DNA of 64,000 nucleotides from Paenibacillus sp. FSL A5-0031 (GTDB taxonomy: Bacteria; Bacillota; Bacilli; Paenibacillales; Paenibacillaceae), in NCBI RefSeq assembly GCF_001956295.1, contig NZ_MRTD01000002.1, positions 2,501 to 66,500 of the forward strand. The letters are read 5' to 3'. The first letter of the stretch is position 1. The number at the start of each line of letters is the position of its first letter. A program made the translations under genes and the position numbers. Shown here piece after piece: positions 18,101 through 26,740 of the stretch. The notes beneath the pieces are model-generated. The model was not told the DNA's origin. It did no database searches and was given only the letters and a program-made list of their open reading frames with translations.

Positions 18101-18978
18101 CCGTCACCTTGCACATCGGCAACATAGTTGTTATTGAACACTACATTTCGCAGAACTCTCGGGAAATTGGCTTTCGTATCGCCTTCTCGGTAAAGACCCG
18201 CATTTCGAATGCCTTCAATATCGACCCGCTCCACCGTATTTCCTTCAACGAGCACATCCTCAATATTGCCAAGGATCAGAATGCCGCCGCTGCCTACCTT
18301 CCAGCCCGTAGGGTTGCCATCGACATCGTGGATATAGTTGTTCTTAACAACGATTCCTCGGTGTGGGTTAGCTTCCCATTCCGTTACATTGGTTGAAGCT
18401 GTTCTAATGTTAATGCCTGCCCGCTGCGAGACAACGTCAGGGTTTTTATTCGTTAATTCAAAGTTGTGAAACTGCAGGTAGCTGCCGTCCACAACGTCGA
18501 TCGTAGCGGATAATGTTTTATCCTTCACGCCTGTATAATTTTGAATAATAGCTGATTTCTCTGTCGTTGTTGTTCCATTGCCGTTAATGATCGGCCTTAC
18601 AGAAGGATCATCACTGCCATATTTATCGAAGATGATCGGTGCTTCTTTGGTGCCTGATATTCCTCTTAGCTTCAATGAACCATTCCATACATCGCCAGCC
18701 TTGAATAAAATGCGATCGCCAGGCTTCCAGCCTACGCTATTAACCTTCTCTAGCGATGCCCAAGCTTTATCCTCCGATTTGCCATCATTATCGTCATTGC
18801 CCTCATTGCTGACATAATATGTCGAGCCTGTTACCGACTGCTCTGCTATAGCAAGCGGCTGCGAATCCTCCAGCGGTACGCCCGTTTCCTGTGCTGAAAC
18901 AGCGGGAATCGCTATTGTCGTTAAGAGTGCGACTAATAGAACCATGGATACAAGCTTTTGCTGCATATAATGCTTCAA
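15193..18978 (-). CDS. S-layer-anchored right-handed beta-helix protein, probable polysaccharide lyase or adhesin
   Basis: 1261 residues from a TTG at 18978; AGGAGG is 8 bases before it, whereas the ATG at 18987 directly abuts that site. Order of parts: signal peptide (about 1-30); parallel beta-helix (about 50-600) opening YYVSNEGNDDNDGKSEDKAW and full of NN/NYI turns, closing with a DIGAHEY motif; Ig-like Big_2 domain (about 610-700); LamG-like beta-sandwich (about 790-960); FN3 domain (about 980-1070); Gly/Pro linker; three SLH domains (about 1095-1261, e.g. GHWASDAIQQAV, ADQIPNWAKPYVAAA) that hold it to pyruvylated wall polymer. The helix opening is typical of pectate-lyase-like and GAG-lyase-like proteins. 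Catalytic residues cannot be assigned by eye. It follows the foldase gene by about 31 bases, in one operon. Confidence 0.9.
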   Translation of the reverse strand: MKHYMQQKLVSMVLLVALLTTIAIPAVSAQETGVPLEDSQPLAIAEQSVTGSTYYVSNEGNDDNDGKSEDKAWASLEKVNSVGWKPGDRILFKAGDVWNGSLKLRGISGTKEAPIIFDKYGSDDPSVRPIINGNGTTTTEKSAIIQNYTGVKDKTLSATIDVVDGSYLQFHNFELTNKNPDVVSQRAGINIRTASTNVTEWEANPHRGIVVKNNYIHDVDGNPTGWKVGSGGILILGNIEDVLVEGNTVERVDIEGIRNAGLYREGDTKANFPRVLRNVVFNNNYVADVQGDGFVMSNVGSNGRMEYNTVVRHSAKNVGNVNYAGLWVIGVKDMVIQYNEVYGGIYGYNDGQAFDVDMFCEGTLYQYNYSHSNRGGFILFMSGSTNSLVRYNISVNDGDGRYIFHYLPTTLGDAPLIHNNTFFTDAQVQTKLISDPGKYLRMYNNIFYSKANTTIGQDRFAGGEVKNNIFYPGSEYKDLKLTGLSLDQNLFASPQFARAGEEPKDIINASQSTFDVEILNGYKLLPGSPAIDAGMDMTALTPSVWAPATKDFFNNAITSAAKVDIGAHEYSNDAPSEQAPEVMPQTIVFDKPVLELHAKHRGEKMTATVGPDNAWFKGIKWSSSNPAVAAINAQGFVSPLLEGETIITAESTINPNVKAEARVIVHAPSKVVSYLVASDETELSEEKTTLQLRIDGVTEDQNAIEYADYHQVEYATNNENVVVDSLTGKLEVIGDLTGVTEVEVSAKVQEYKDLVYSESFENGWNDFLPETGTSITTGSISDKVAYHGDQSALFVVGNGSNAIQKVFGGKQQGVVSMMLYDDGSESSKTRVVAHVGNARSSLLAGMGLLYDGGTYGSLEYYSVRASGSSTAWEATPVKRSVGWHELKWDYTSGTDLKMYIDGQLVKTTTAIASFDRIVLGYLWDSANGRTFAFDNIKYSSTGELVSSRAKALTLSVKQPEPEAPAWENAVVTASNVTHTGVTLNWTPAVDAPSIAEYAIYKDGVKLASVAGSVYSYQASGLSADTSYTFKIEAGNACGKWSEDGPSVVVKTNVDTPSPGGTPEGGTTNPDPVNPGGKDPEKPTTDIVLTDIEGHWASDAIQQAVKLKFINGYTDNSFRPNASVTRGEFAAMLARALHLEEQSDADFADIDMIPAWARPYIASVVNAGIASGFEDNTYRPAQAITRAEVAAMIVRVKKLPLENNAELSFKDADQIPNWAKPYVAAAFKAGLLQGRDGGIFAPADQATRAEAVTLILALLNSK

Positions 18979-19009
18979 AAAAATCATCCTCCTATTATTT
19001 TTGATAGAC

Positions 19010-19963
19010 TTACGACATGAACGTTATTTTTGGAAACACCTCCTTATTAAATTCAATCTTCGTCTGTTTCAAACGCTTGCTCACTTCTTCTTCTAGCCGC
19101 TCCTGCACATACAGTTGAATGACGGCGTTCTTAACATCCTCATACTTTTCAATACCTTTATCTCGCTTTGCTAGAAGCCTATACCTATACATTCCCTCGC
19201 CTGATTGAACGATATCGCTATACTCGCCTTCCGAGAGGCCAAGAAATAGGGTGTAAAGATTTTGCGATAGTGTATCCTCTTTGGAGGTTTCCGCCAGATT
19301 CAGTGTCAGCTCCTCCTTCATACCCGCTTTGCTATCCAAGGAAATTTTCTCGTAATCAAATTCATACCCTTTGTGAAAATACTGCTGCTTCACCTTGTCA
19401 TAATAAAGTTTAAGCTCTTGGTCGGGCAGCGTACTTTGCGCTTCTTTCGCCCATTTATCGATGAGCTTCTGAACGTTCATGCTTTGATAATAGGAGTAGT
19501 ACTCTGCTTTCCCATACTTCTTGGGGCCGTAGATAGGCTGATTGTTAGCTGCTTTTTTTGCTCTATCCTTATTTTCGTGATCATAGCTCTTCAAGAATGC
19601 TTCGTAAGAAATGTCACTGAGGATACCATTCTCCTTCAAAATGATTTGCTCTATTTTCACCTTCACAAGCTCATCCATAGCTTTTTGCTTCGCATACTCC
19701 AGCGGGTTTTCACCGTTGAAAGAAGCTGCCCAAAAATCCTTGTCATAATCGGCATTGTAAGTTCGCTTAAAATAACTTGTCGTTAAAGCCTTGTTGCTTT
19801 GTAAAAAGGCTTGAAATTCACTTTCCGATACATCGTAATTATCGATCGTAAACGCTGTCTTATCCGCAGGGTTTAGAGCAGGCATGTTACCCAGCGATAA
19901 TGCTCCAGCAATAAGTACAATAAGCATGCTGCATACGACGAATAACAGCTTTTTCCCTTTCAC
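19010..19963 (-). CDS. SurA/PrsA-like exported foldase without a clear PPIase domain
   Basis: 317 residues from a GTG at 19963 with GGAGG upstream; the longer frame to 20122 runs through a promoter and an operator. One N-terminal membrane helix or signal (LLFVVCSMLIVLIAGALSL) is followed by a SurA-N-like helical region (FTIDNYDVSESEFQAFLQS, VKIEQIILKENG). A C-terminal helix (YVQERLEEEVSKRLKQTKI) is typical of the chaperone part of SurA and PrsA. The parvulin core is degenerate or missing. There is no lipobox. It lies directly upstream of the giant surface protein gene, so it may help that protein fold during secretion (inference). Confidence 0.75.
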   Translation of the reverse strand: MKGKKLLFVVCSMLIVLIAGALSLGNMPALNPADKTAFTIDNYDVSESEFQAFLQSNKALTTSYFKRTYNADYDKDFWAASFNGENPLEYAKQKAMDELVKVKIEQIILKENGILSDISYEAFLKSYDHENKDRAKKAANNQPIYGPKKYGKAEYYSYYQSMNVQKLIDKWAKEAQSTLPDQELKLYYDKVKQQYFHKGYEFDYEKISLDSKAGMKEELTLNLAETSKEDTLSQNLYTLFLGLSEGEYSDIVQSGEGMYRYRLLAKRDKGIEKYEDVKNAVIQLYVQERLEEEVSKRLKQTKIEFNKEVFPKITFMS

Positions 19964-19986
19964 GTTGTCCTTGCCTCCTCCCTCTA

Positions 19987-20021
19987 TGTAAGCACTTACA
20001 ATTAAACTTTGTACTATTATA
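19987..20021 (-). promoter_or_regulatory. Promoter -10 with cre-like operator for the foldase/surface-protein operon
   Basis: A TATAAT (20021-20016) on the minus strand, with a weak -35, is followed by the 14-base site TGTAAGTGCTTACA (20000-19987). The six-base arms are perfectly inverted, and the site matches the CcpA/LacI-family cre pattern TGWNANCGNTNWCA except for one of the central CG bases. Its position just after the expected transcription start suits repression by preferred sugars. Confidence 0.55.
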
Positions 20022-20153
20022 GACAGAAACCAAACTTCGCTATAATGAACTGATTTGACTGATATCGTATAATTTTTACCTATTGCAAAAAATGCAGCTA
20101 AACCTCTTTGCCAAACTAGCAATGCAGATGAATCTTGACACCCTACACAGAAA

Positions 20154-20197
20154 AGAGGCTGCCGCTAAAGGTTATAAACCTAAAGTGACAGCCTCTT
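20154..20197 (-). terminator. Terminator after the GH88 gene
   Basis: Long stem AGAGGCTGTCACTTTAGGTT with ACCTTTAGCGGCAGCCTCT (one internal mismatch area), then TTTT on the minus strand. It separates the importer/hydrolase unit from the foldase unit. Confidence 0.85.
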
Positions 20198-20253
20198 CTT
20201 ATAGGGGTGGACAAGATCATTCAGCTAAGCTTGTTTCTAAGCATCTACATAGG

Positions 20254-21369
20254 CTACCAATACCCTTTAATGCCTTTGTTCATGCGAATTAACGCTTCTA
20301 AATAATAATAATCGCCCCAAATCATATAATCATCCGGCGCACGATCGCCCCGCACATGATAAGAGCCATGCTTCAGCAGCCCCTCCGCATTCGGAAGATC
20401 TGTTGTTGCATAATGCTGAGCTAATGAATTCATGCTGCTATGAATGGCCTTTTCGAATATAGCAAGATCGGCATCCCCTTCAGCAAGCAGCTCCATCAGC
20501 TCCAACATGCCGCATACTGCAATAGCCGATGCTGAGCTGTCACGAGGCGTATCCCATTCCATCGGTACATCAAAATCCCAATAAGCGACATGATCCTCGG
20601 GCAAATGCTCAATAAAGTAATGAGCCAGCCGTTTGGATGTCTCCAAAAAAGCGGCATCCTTTGTATAGCGGTATGCGAGTGCAAATCCATAAATGCCCCA
20701 AGCTTGCCCTCTTGTCCAAGTCGAGCCATCCTCATAACCTTGATGAGTCCCGCCTCGAAGCGCATGACCCGTCTTAGGATCGAAGTAAAACGTATGATAC
20801 GATGATCGGTCGCCACGAACTAGAAATTTTTGACTGGCACAAGCATGTTTGTAGGCAATATCATAATATTTTTGTTCGCCGGTCTGTTCGTAAGCCCAGA
20901 ACAACAGTGGAAGATTCATTAAACAATCAATGATCATTCGTCCCCCGTTTTCCGGGTCATCCTCTTTGCCCCAGGCTTGAATGATCCCTATCCTCGGCCG
21001 CCAGCGTGAATAGAGCCTTTCAGCAGCTTCAAGCGCCACCATCCGGGCCTCTTCGCTTCCTGTCACTCGCCACTCTGCAACGGCTGACAACGAATATAGG
21101 AAACCAATATCATGATGATCGAGCGCCACATGGCGATCAAGCCGGTCTTTAAAGTTCGGCAAAAAGGACTCAGCTGCTTCCTTATAGAAAACATCTTCAC
21201 TAGATTCATAGGCAAGCCACATCATGCCAATATAAAAGCCTTCGATCCAGTCATCATTTTCTCCCCACTCATAACGCTGCCCCTCCGAAATATGCGGCAG
21301 CTTGCCGGGATGTTTACCTATATTTTGCTTCACTTTAACTATCGCATCGTCAATTGCTGTTTGCCACAT
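20254..21369 (-). CDS. Unsaturated glucuronyl hydrolase, glycoside hydrolase family 88
   Basis: 371 residues, an alpha6/alpha6-barrel enzyme that hydrates and cleaves the unsaturated uronic acid left at the non-reducing end by polysaccharide lyases. The catalytic pair is visible: Asp in HHDIGF and Asp in IIDCLMNL. Counted from the GTG one codon upstream they are residues 88 and 149, the same numbers as the pair in the Bacillus sp. GL1 enzyme (377 residues). No signal peptide, so it is cytoplasmic. The ATG at 21369 is preceded by GAGGTGA. It lies 9 bases after the DUF2264 gene and is the last gene of the importer operon. Confidence 0.95.
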   Translation of the reverse strand: MWQTAIDDAIVKVKQNIGKHPGKLPHISEGQRYEWGENDDWIEGFYIGMMWLAYESSEDVFYKEAAESFLPNFKDRLDRHVALDHHDIGFLYSLSAVAEWRVTGSEEARMVALEAAERLYSRWRPRIGIIQAWGKEDDPENGGRMIIDCLMNLPLLFWAYEQTGEQKYYDIAYKHACASQKFLVRGDRSSYHTFYFDPKTGHALRGGTHQGYEDGSTWTRGQAWGIYGFALAYRYTKDAAFLETSKRLAHYFIEHLPEDHVAYWDFDVPMEWDTPRDSSASAIAVCGMLELMELLAEGDADLAIFEKAIHSSMNSLAQHYATTDLPNAEGLLKHGSYHVRGDRAPDDYMIWGDYYYLEALIRMNKGIKGYW

Positions 21370-21378
21370 CACTATTAA

Positions 21379-23253
21379 TCACCTCAGAAAAATGTCATTA
21401 TGAATTATATTTCCGATTATCATTTTCCCCGAGCTATCCTGCTCAACGCTAGGAGGGTTTAACCACTCCAGCTCGTTCTCTTTGCTGTTCGTCGCACCAA
21501 AGACAGCGGATATGAGTATATGCTCACCTTGTGTCAAACGAGCGGTTAGCGTTGGTATCATCGTTCGAGGCTTAAGCACATTCGTATTCGCCTCTGGATA
21601 AAGCATCATCGCTTGTTCGAAGCCGGAAATGTTAATCATTCCGCTCATCCCGTCTGGCATTTTTGCCAGCACGGCTCCCGTTATCGTTAGGACATCAGCT
21701 TGTTCCTTTGCGTCTCCTGCCAACGTCTGAATCGCAAATCCGCCCTCGGCGACATCAAGCTCGCGCTCCGTCTTGATTCGATGTACACGAACATGCCACA
21801 AGCCCGCCGGTATAATCCATGTCTGTACCTCCACATTTGCCCATGGCAGCCAGCGGGAGTAGACCGATTGCTCCTGAATTCGAAACTCCTCACAAAATCG
21901 CCGGACACGGTAATGCTCATCGCATTCACTTAGCGCAAGCGTCGAATCATATGCCCCCTGCGTAAGCCCGTAGTAACCTTTTGGCACACTGAAGCCGAAT
22001 AAAGTCGAGTAGGCGAATTTCGAATATTTTGCCGCGCTATGCGACATATCGAAGTTAGCCATTTGGCCTGAGCCATAGGCAATGACATGCTTATGACCTT
22101 CCGGACGGCTAATGGTCATACGTGCATGCGGCTGAGCGACAAGAGGCTTAAGCTCAGGCAATACCTCTTCCTCTGCCTGCCAGAAGGGATGCTCATCCGG
22201 CAAAGCTAAAATAAGAAATGCTTTATACGACCAATAAGGAGATCCTGGCGCATTATAGCCTTCGCCCATCAGTAAATTCGGATAAGCATATCCGATACTT
22301 AGCAAACCATCAGGCGTAAAGATCGGCTGTGAGAACCACCAGCGCAAATGGCGCATAATAATGCCTTTCATCACTCCCATGGAGTAAGGCAGCACATCCG
22401 CAAATACTAACGCACTCCAGAAAGAAACTTGTGCAAAACGATACGTGAGGCTGCGCCCGAATGGGATGCTGCTTCCATCCTCCGCGAACCAATGTATGAA
22501 ATCCTGAGCGAATAGGCTTGCGCGCTCACGGTAACGCGCAGCCCGCTCAGCATCCTCTTTCTCCATCAGCTTGGCATAGAGGAGTCCATAATAATGCATG
22601 GCGAACGGAATATAATAGTCCCGCTGATCCGTCTTCCCATCCGAATACCAGCCGTCGCTTAAGTAATAGGAATCAATAGTGTCCAGGTAGTTGTCCATTA
22701 TGTCCTGATCATGCGGCAAACCTACTTTTTGGAAGCCCACATTCACTAGTACCGTAAACATCAGCCAGTTATTCGGATTGGAACGATCAACGAGATTTAT
22801 TTGATTAAGCCAGCGGTATACATTGTCTTTTTGCTTGTCAGTTAGCGGTTCCCATATTTTATGGGGAGCAAGCGCGAGTCCTAAGCCAAGAATAGATTGC
22901 TCTACCATTCTCTGGTCTTTCGTTCCGAAACTGCCCCAATACTCCTCATGATCCGGATCGGTTCCGTGAATAATGCCCTGTACATACATCGGCCACAGAT
23001 CTGATTCTCCCCCGCCGCAGGCATGCGGAACTAGTCCCCATAATGGACGGGCAAAAGCTTCCATCAAGGCAATAGCCTCACTATGAATCGCTCCTGTCGC
23101 ACCGAGATCCAAACCTGCGTATCCGGGAGTGAATCGCTCCTTCAACGGTTCAAAAGCCTCGCTAACCGTTTGCTGCAAATCTGCTTTCGATTGTAATCTC
23201 ACCTGATCTAATTCTCTCGTTGCTGCCATAAAAGCTCTCTCCGTTTCACTCAA
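21379..23253 (-). CDS. DUF2264 domain protein, probable alpha-barrel carbohydrate-acting enzyme
   Basis: 624 residues from a TTG at 23253 that overlaps the end of the regulator gene by 8 bases; an ATG at 23229 is an alternative. The N-terminal two thirds is helical and rich in aromatic residues (SNPNNWLMFTVLVNVG, YLSDGWYSDGKTDQRDYY), and a beta-rich part follows, as in DUF2264 proteins. These are often found with GH88 and GH105 hydrolases in polysaccharide-use clusters, and their reaction is largely unproven. No signal peptide, so it probably acts on imported oligosaccharides together with the GH88 enzyme. Confidence 0.85.
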   Translation of the reverse strand: MSETERAFMAATRELDQVRLQSKADLQQTVSEAFEPLKERFTPGYAGLDLGATGAIHSEAIALMEAFARPLWGLVPHACGGGESDLWPMYVQGIIHGTDPDHEEYWGSFGTKDQRMVEQSILGLGLALAPHKIWEPLTDKQKDNVYRWLNQINLVDRSNPNNWLMFTVLVNVGFQKVGLPHDQDIMDNYLDTIDSYYLSDGWYSDGKTDQRDYYIPFAMHYYGLLYAKLMEKEDAERAARYRERASLFAQDFIHWFAEDGSSIPFGRSLTYRFAQVSFWSALVFADVLPYSMGVMKGIIMRHLRWWFSQPIFTPDGLLSIGYAYPNLLMGEGYNAPGSPYWSYKAFLILALPDEHPFWQAEEEVLPELKPLVAQPHARMTISRPEGHKHVIAYGSGQMANFDMSHSAAKYSKFAYSTLFGFSVPKGYYGLTQGAYDSTLALSECDEHYRVRRFCEEFRIQEQSVYSRWLPWANVEVQTWIIPAGLWHVRVHRIKTERELDVAEGGFAIQTLAGDAKEQADVLTITGAVLAKMPDGMSGMINISGFEQAMMLYPEANTNVLKPRTMIPTLTARLTQGEHILISAVFGATNSKENELEWLNPPSVEQDSSGKMIIGNIIHNDIFLR

Positions 23254-24850
23254 AATGACCTTTGCTCCAAACCGAATATTCGCTAGGTCTCATGCCCATC
23301 TCACGTTTGAACAACTTAATGAAATAACTTTTGTTGGCATAACCCAAATAATCGGAAATCTCTTCAACACTTTTGCTGGATTGCTGGAGAAGCTCCTTCG
23401 CTTTCTGAAGCTTGACCATATTGACATATTCGATGAAATTTTGATTTGTCTCTTTTTTAAACAAGCGGCTAAAATAACTGGAATTCAAGTTCAAATGGTT
23501 GGCCATATCCTCCAGCGTCATTTTCTCCGTTACATGCGACACAACAAATTGCTGTGCCTTGATCACTTCCGTACGTTTAGAGCTGATCGCATATATACTT
23601 AGCCTTCTGGATAACTCATTTAAATGCTGGATCATCCATTCTTCCAAATGATCTAATGTCTCAATCGCATTCACCGCATCGTACAGCTTCTCTTCCGATA
23701 AGAATGGGTGATACTGCAGTGTAACTTTTGTTTTCATTTGCAGATCCATAAGCAGCTGCAGCACTAATTCCTTTACGTTGCTCGGATGAAACCTTCTTGC
23801 TCGAACCTCATGCGTCCACTCCACAATCTTTTTCCGCAGCTCGTCTGGTTCATTTAAAGCGATGCTTTGATTGATGCTCGCAAACAATTGAGAATACTCT
23901 GTATACATATCATCTTTGGAGAATGACACCACCCCGAAATTGTGTACTGCCGATTCTTTGAGATAAAAGCAATGCTCCGGCTCTTTCAGCATCGGAAGCA
24001 GGACCCCTTGCATTTCTTTTGGCCCTCTCGTTTCTCTTCCTTGTATACAGGAGACGGATATTTTTAAATACTTGTAGATAACAGCAATAGCTTCCTGCAT
24101 CGCATAATAAATCTCTTGCTGCTCTTTGGCTGGATCATTGCTGCCGTACAAAATAACTAACTGCTTATTACTATAACGAAAGGTCACCCAACGTGAAGCA
24201 TCCAATAAGTCGTGCAGGACGTTTTCAACGGAGAATGCAATCGTATAATCGTTCAACTTCCTGTTGCTTGCAACGGTCGACATGCGATCAATAATAACGA
24301 CTAGTGGAATATAGCTTTTGGCATCGAGTGAAATACCGTTCGTCCGAGCTTGCTCCAACCATGCTTCCTTTGTCCAATAGGATTGAAACAAGGTGTCTTT
24401 CAAAAACTTTTCTTTAAACGCGGATTGATTCTTTTGCTTGTACAACACCATATCCGTCGCTTTTTTGTTCTCTAATTGCAAATCGGTCACGATATTTTTC
24501 AATATGGCTTGTAATTGCTCGACATCCAAGCTTTCTTTCAAAATATAATCTTTCACATTCAATTTCAGCGCTTGCTGTGCATATTTAAATTCATTATGGC
24601 AGGACAGAACAACGGCTCTGCCTTTTGGATTAATTTCACAAAACTTCTCAAGCATCTCAAGCCCGCTCATTTTTGGCATGCCAATATCGGTTAGTATAAT
24701 ATCGGGCGGACTCTGGCATGCTGCCTCCCAAGCCTCAAGACCGTTTGAATAACAGCCGATCAAATGGATATCAAGTTCATGCCACAAAACAGTTTGAGAG
24801 AGATAACGTACTACCGGATAATCATCATCCACTAGAATTGCCGTCAACAT
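23246..24850 (-). CDS. YesN-like response regulator with AraC-type DNA-binding domain
   Basis: 534 residues. The receiver domain (about 1-120) has the DDD acidic pocket and the phosphoacceptor Asp in ILTDIGMP at about 55. A central region of about 300 residues links to two AraC helix-turn-helix motifs (TLEDMANHLNLNSSYFSRLF and SVEEISDYLGYANKSYFIKL). The ATG at 24850 has AGCAGG 8 bases upstream; the GTG three codons earlier is less well placed. It overlaps the kinase gene by about 26 bases, and the pair probably controls the importer operon in response to an extracellular sugar. Confidence 0.93.
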   Translation of the reverse strand: MLTAILVDDDYPVVRYLSQTVLWHELDIHLIGCYSNGLEAWEAACQSPPDIILTDIGMPKMSGLEMLEKFCEINPKGRAVVLSCHNEFKYAQQALKLNVKDYILKESLDVEQLQAILKNIVTDLQLENKKATDMVLYKQKNQSAFKEKFLKDTLFQSYWTKEAWLEQARTNGISLDAKSYIPLVVIIDRMSTVASNRKLNDYTIAFSVENVLHDLLDASRWVTFRYSNKQLVILYGSNDPAKEQQEIYYAMQEAIAVIYKYLKISVSCIQGRETRGPKEMQGVLLPMLKEPEHCFYLKESAVHNFGVVSFSKDDMYTEYSQLFASINQSIALNEPDELRKKIVEWTHEVRARRFHPSNVKELVLQLLMDLQMKTKVTLQYHPFLSEEKLYDAVNAIETLDHLEEWMIQHLNELSRRLSIYAISSKRTEVIKAQQFVVSHVTEKMTLEDMANHLNLNSSYFSRLFKKETNQNFIEYVNMVKLQKAKELLQQSSKSVEEISDYLGYANKSYFIKLFKREMGMRPSEYSVWSKGHFE

Positions 24851-26645
24851 GCTGCGCACCTGCTCTCTTACACTCGAATGGGAATATTAATGTTATCTTC
24901 GTTCCGACACCTGACTCGCTTTCAATTGTGGTTTTGACATACTCTCCATAAACGAGCCGCAGCCTCTGAAACACATTTTTTACGCCGATGCCCGAAAAGC
25001 TTTTATTTTCGCTTTCCTGCGGGTCGCGTACATCCTCACTTTTCGCTTGAAGCTCTTTCAGCTTATCTTTAGTCATTCCAATTCCGTTATCTCGCACCAC
25101 AATTCGAAGCAGCTCACGTCCATTGTCATGCTCTTTGTTCGCATCGATAAATATTTCACCGTCAAATTGTTCGAATCCATGAATGATCGCATTCTCTATT
25201 AACGGTTGAATCATGAATCGCGGAACCAATGCTTGCTCGCAGCCAGCCTCAAAGTTATAAGCGACTCTTACTTGATTGGCATGTCGGAAATTCATAAGCT
25301 TCACATAATGGAGCACGGTGTCTCCCTCTTCCTCCAGAGGAATAAACTCGTTATCCCGATTAATCGTCATTCGCAATAAAGAGGAAAGCGATTTGATTAA
25401 TTCCGCATTCTCCTGATCCCCTTGAATCAATATATTGAGCCTTATTGAATTGAGCAGATTGAACATAAAATGCGGATTAATTTGAGCCTGAAGCATTTCT
25501 AGCTCCGCTTTTCGTTTCTTCGCCTGCTCTAATGTAATTTGCTCGAACATCTCTTGAATGCGATCCAGCATAAAATCTATCGTTTTCGCTAAATGACCGA
25601 CCTCGTTATGCCCGCGTATATTATTGCGCTCGTCGAGCTGACCACGTCCAATTTTCGTAACAAACACGCTTAAATCACGAATAGGCTTCGTTAACGCAGA
25701 TATTCGGATCGTCAACAGCACAAAAAATAACGAGAAGAACAAGGCTTGAACGATGAAGCTAACGAACAACACCTGTTTGTTCTTATCAATGGCCGCAGAC
25801 ATTGGAATAAGGCTAACGACTCGCCAATCGTTGCTCTCTAATTTTTGCTCGACATAAACATATTTTTTTCTTTCGATTTCGATCGTCCGGCCCATTCCCT
25901 CCGGCTTCCACCAAAGCAGCTTTTCTCCTATTTTGGATGGGTTCGCTTGCGAGATCACGACGCCGCTTGAGTCTAACAAAAACATTTCCTGATTTTCGTT
26001 TGTTGTAAGATAGGGGCGTATTAAGCGCTCATTTATATTAACGATCATATAGCCAATTGGAATACTTGCCGTCTTCTTGATCGGTCTTCCCATCGTTACG
26101 TAATTTGTCGTCATCTTGTCTGTTTGAATTTGTTCGCCAAGCCAATAGGTAGAAAATATCGGCAGCTCATTTAATTGATGAAACCATTTTCTCTCATACC
26201 ACAATCTCGGGTTCAAATCACTGTGTGAATAGTTTGTATAAAAGGGTTCCTTCACCCCTAAAATCGTAACTTGAAAATCATTTTTCTGAATAAAAAGATC
26301 ATCCAAAATTCGTGACAGCTTACTGAAATTAACCGCATATTCCTGCTTTTGCTCCTGCAGCGTTAACTCAGCTTTGTTGACCATTAGCATTTGACGTATT
26401 TCAGCGTTCATTAACACAAAATTCGATAAATTCAATGTCTGCTCAAACACGCTGTTAATTTCTGATTTAGCAACCTTGAGCGAATCTTCCGCATTCATGA
26501 CCACTTTGTCCAAAATAATATCTTTTGTTAAATAGTTGGTGACGAGGTAAATAACCGCTAGCGGAATGACAAAACAAATCAACGCTGACCAAACTAATTT
26601 CATCCGTAATGAATCTTGTCGATTTAACACAAGTGCAGGCCTCAT
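24825..26645 (-). CDS. YesM-like sensor histidine kinase
   Basis: About 606 residues. It has an N-terminal membrane helix (LVWSALICFVIPLAVIYLVT), an extracellular sensor region of about 240 residues, a second helix (VSFIVQALFFSLFFVLLTI), a HAMP domain, the His-kinase motif QINPHFMFNLLNSIR, and an ATPase domain (PLIENAIIHGFEQ, DNGIGM, GIGVKNVFQRL). The start is uncertain: the longest frame begins at a TTG at 26690 inside a hairpin, the ATG at 26645 lacks a clear site, and a GTG at 26630 has GAGG 9 bases before it. It is cotranscribed with the regulator. Confidence 0.9.
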   Translation of the reverse strand: MRPALVLNRQDSLRMKLVWSALICFVIPLAVIYLVTNYLTKDIILDKVVMNAEDSLKVAKSEINSVFEQTLNLSNFVLMNAEIRQMLMVNKAELTLQEQKQEYAVNFSKLSRILDDLFIQKNDFQVTILGVKEPFYTNYSHSDLNPRLWYERKWFHQLNELPIFSTYWLGEQIQTDKMTTNYVTMGRPIKKTASIPIGYMIVNINERLIRPYLTTNENQEMFLLDSSGVVISQANPSKIGEKLLWWKPEGMGRTIEIERKKYVYVEQKLESNDWRVVSLIPMSAAIDKNKQVLFVSFIVQALFFSLFFVLLTIRISALTKPIRDLSVFVTKIGRGQLDERNNIRGHNEVGHLAKTIDFMLDRIQEMFEQITLEQAKKRKAELEMLQAQINPHFMFNLLNSIRLNILIQGDQENAELIKSLSSLLRMTINRDNEFIPLEEEGDTVLHYVKLMNFRHANQVRVAYNFEAGCEQALVPRFMIQPLIENAIIHGFEQFDGEIFIDANKEHDNGRELLRIVVRDNGIGMTKDKLKELQAKSEDVRDPQESENKSFSGIGVKNVFQRLRLVYGEYVKTTIESESGVGTKITLIFPFECKRAGAQHVDGNSSG

Positions 26646-26659
26646 ATCTGAATAGAATA

Positions 26660-26688
26660 GGGACAGAAATTGATGCTCTTTCTGTCCC
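26660..26688. repeat. Perfect 10-base inverted repeat between the binding-protein and kinase genes
   Basis: GGGACAGAAA and TTTCTGTCCC are separated by 9 bases. There is no strong T run on the minus strand, so it is more likely an mRNA processing or stabilising hairpin, or a partial attenuator, than a full terminator. It would let the importer genes be expressed at a higher level than the kinase and regulator. Confidence 0.6.
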
Positions 26689-26740
26689 AAAACATTGTAA
26701 GCCCTTTAATACGAAAGATCAATTTCAATAAAACTCGTCA

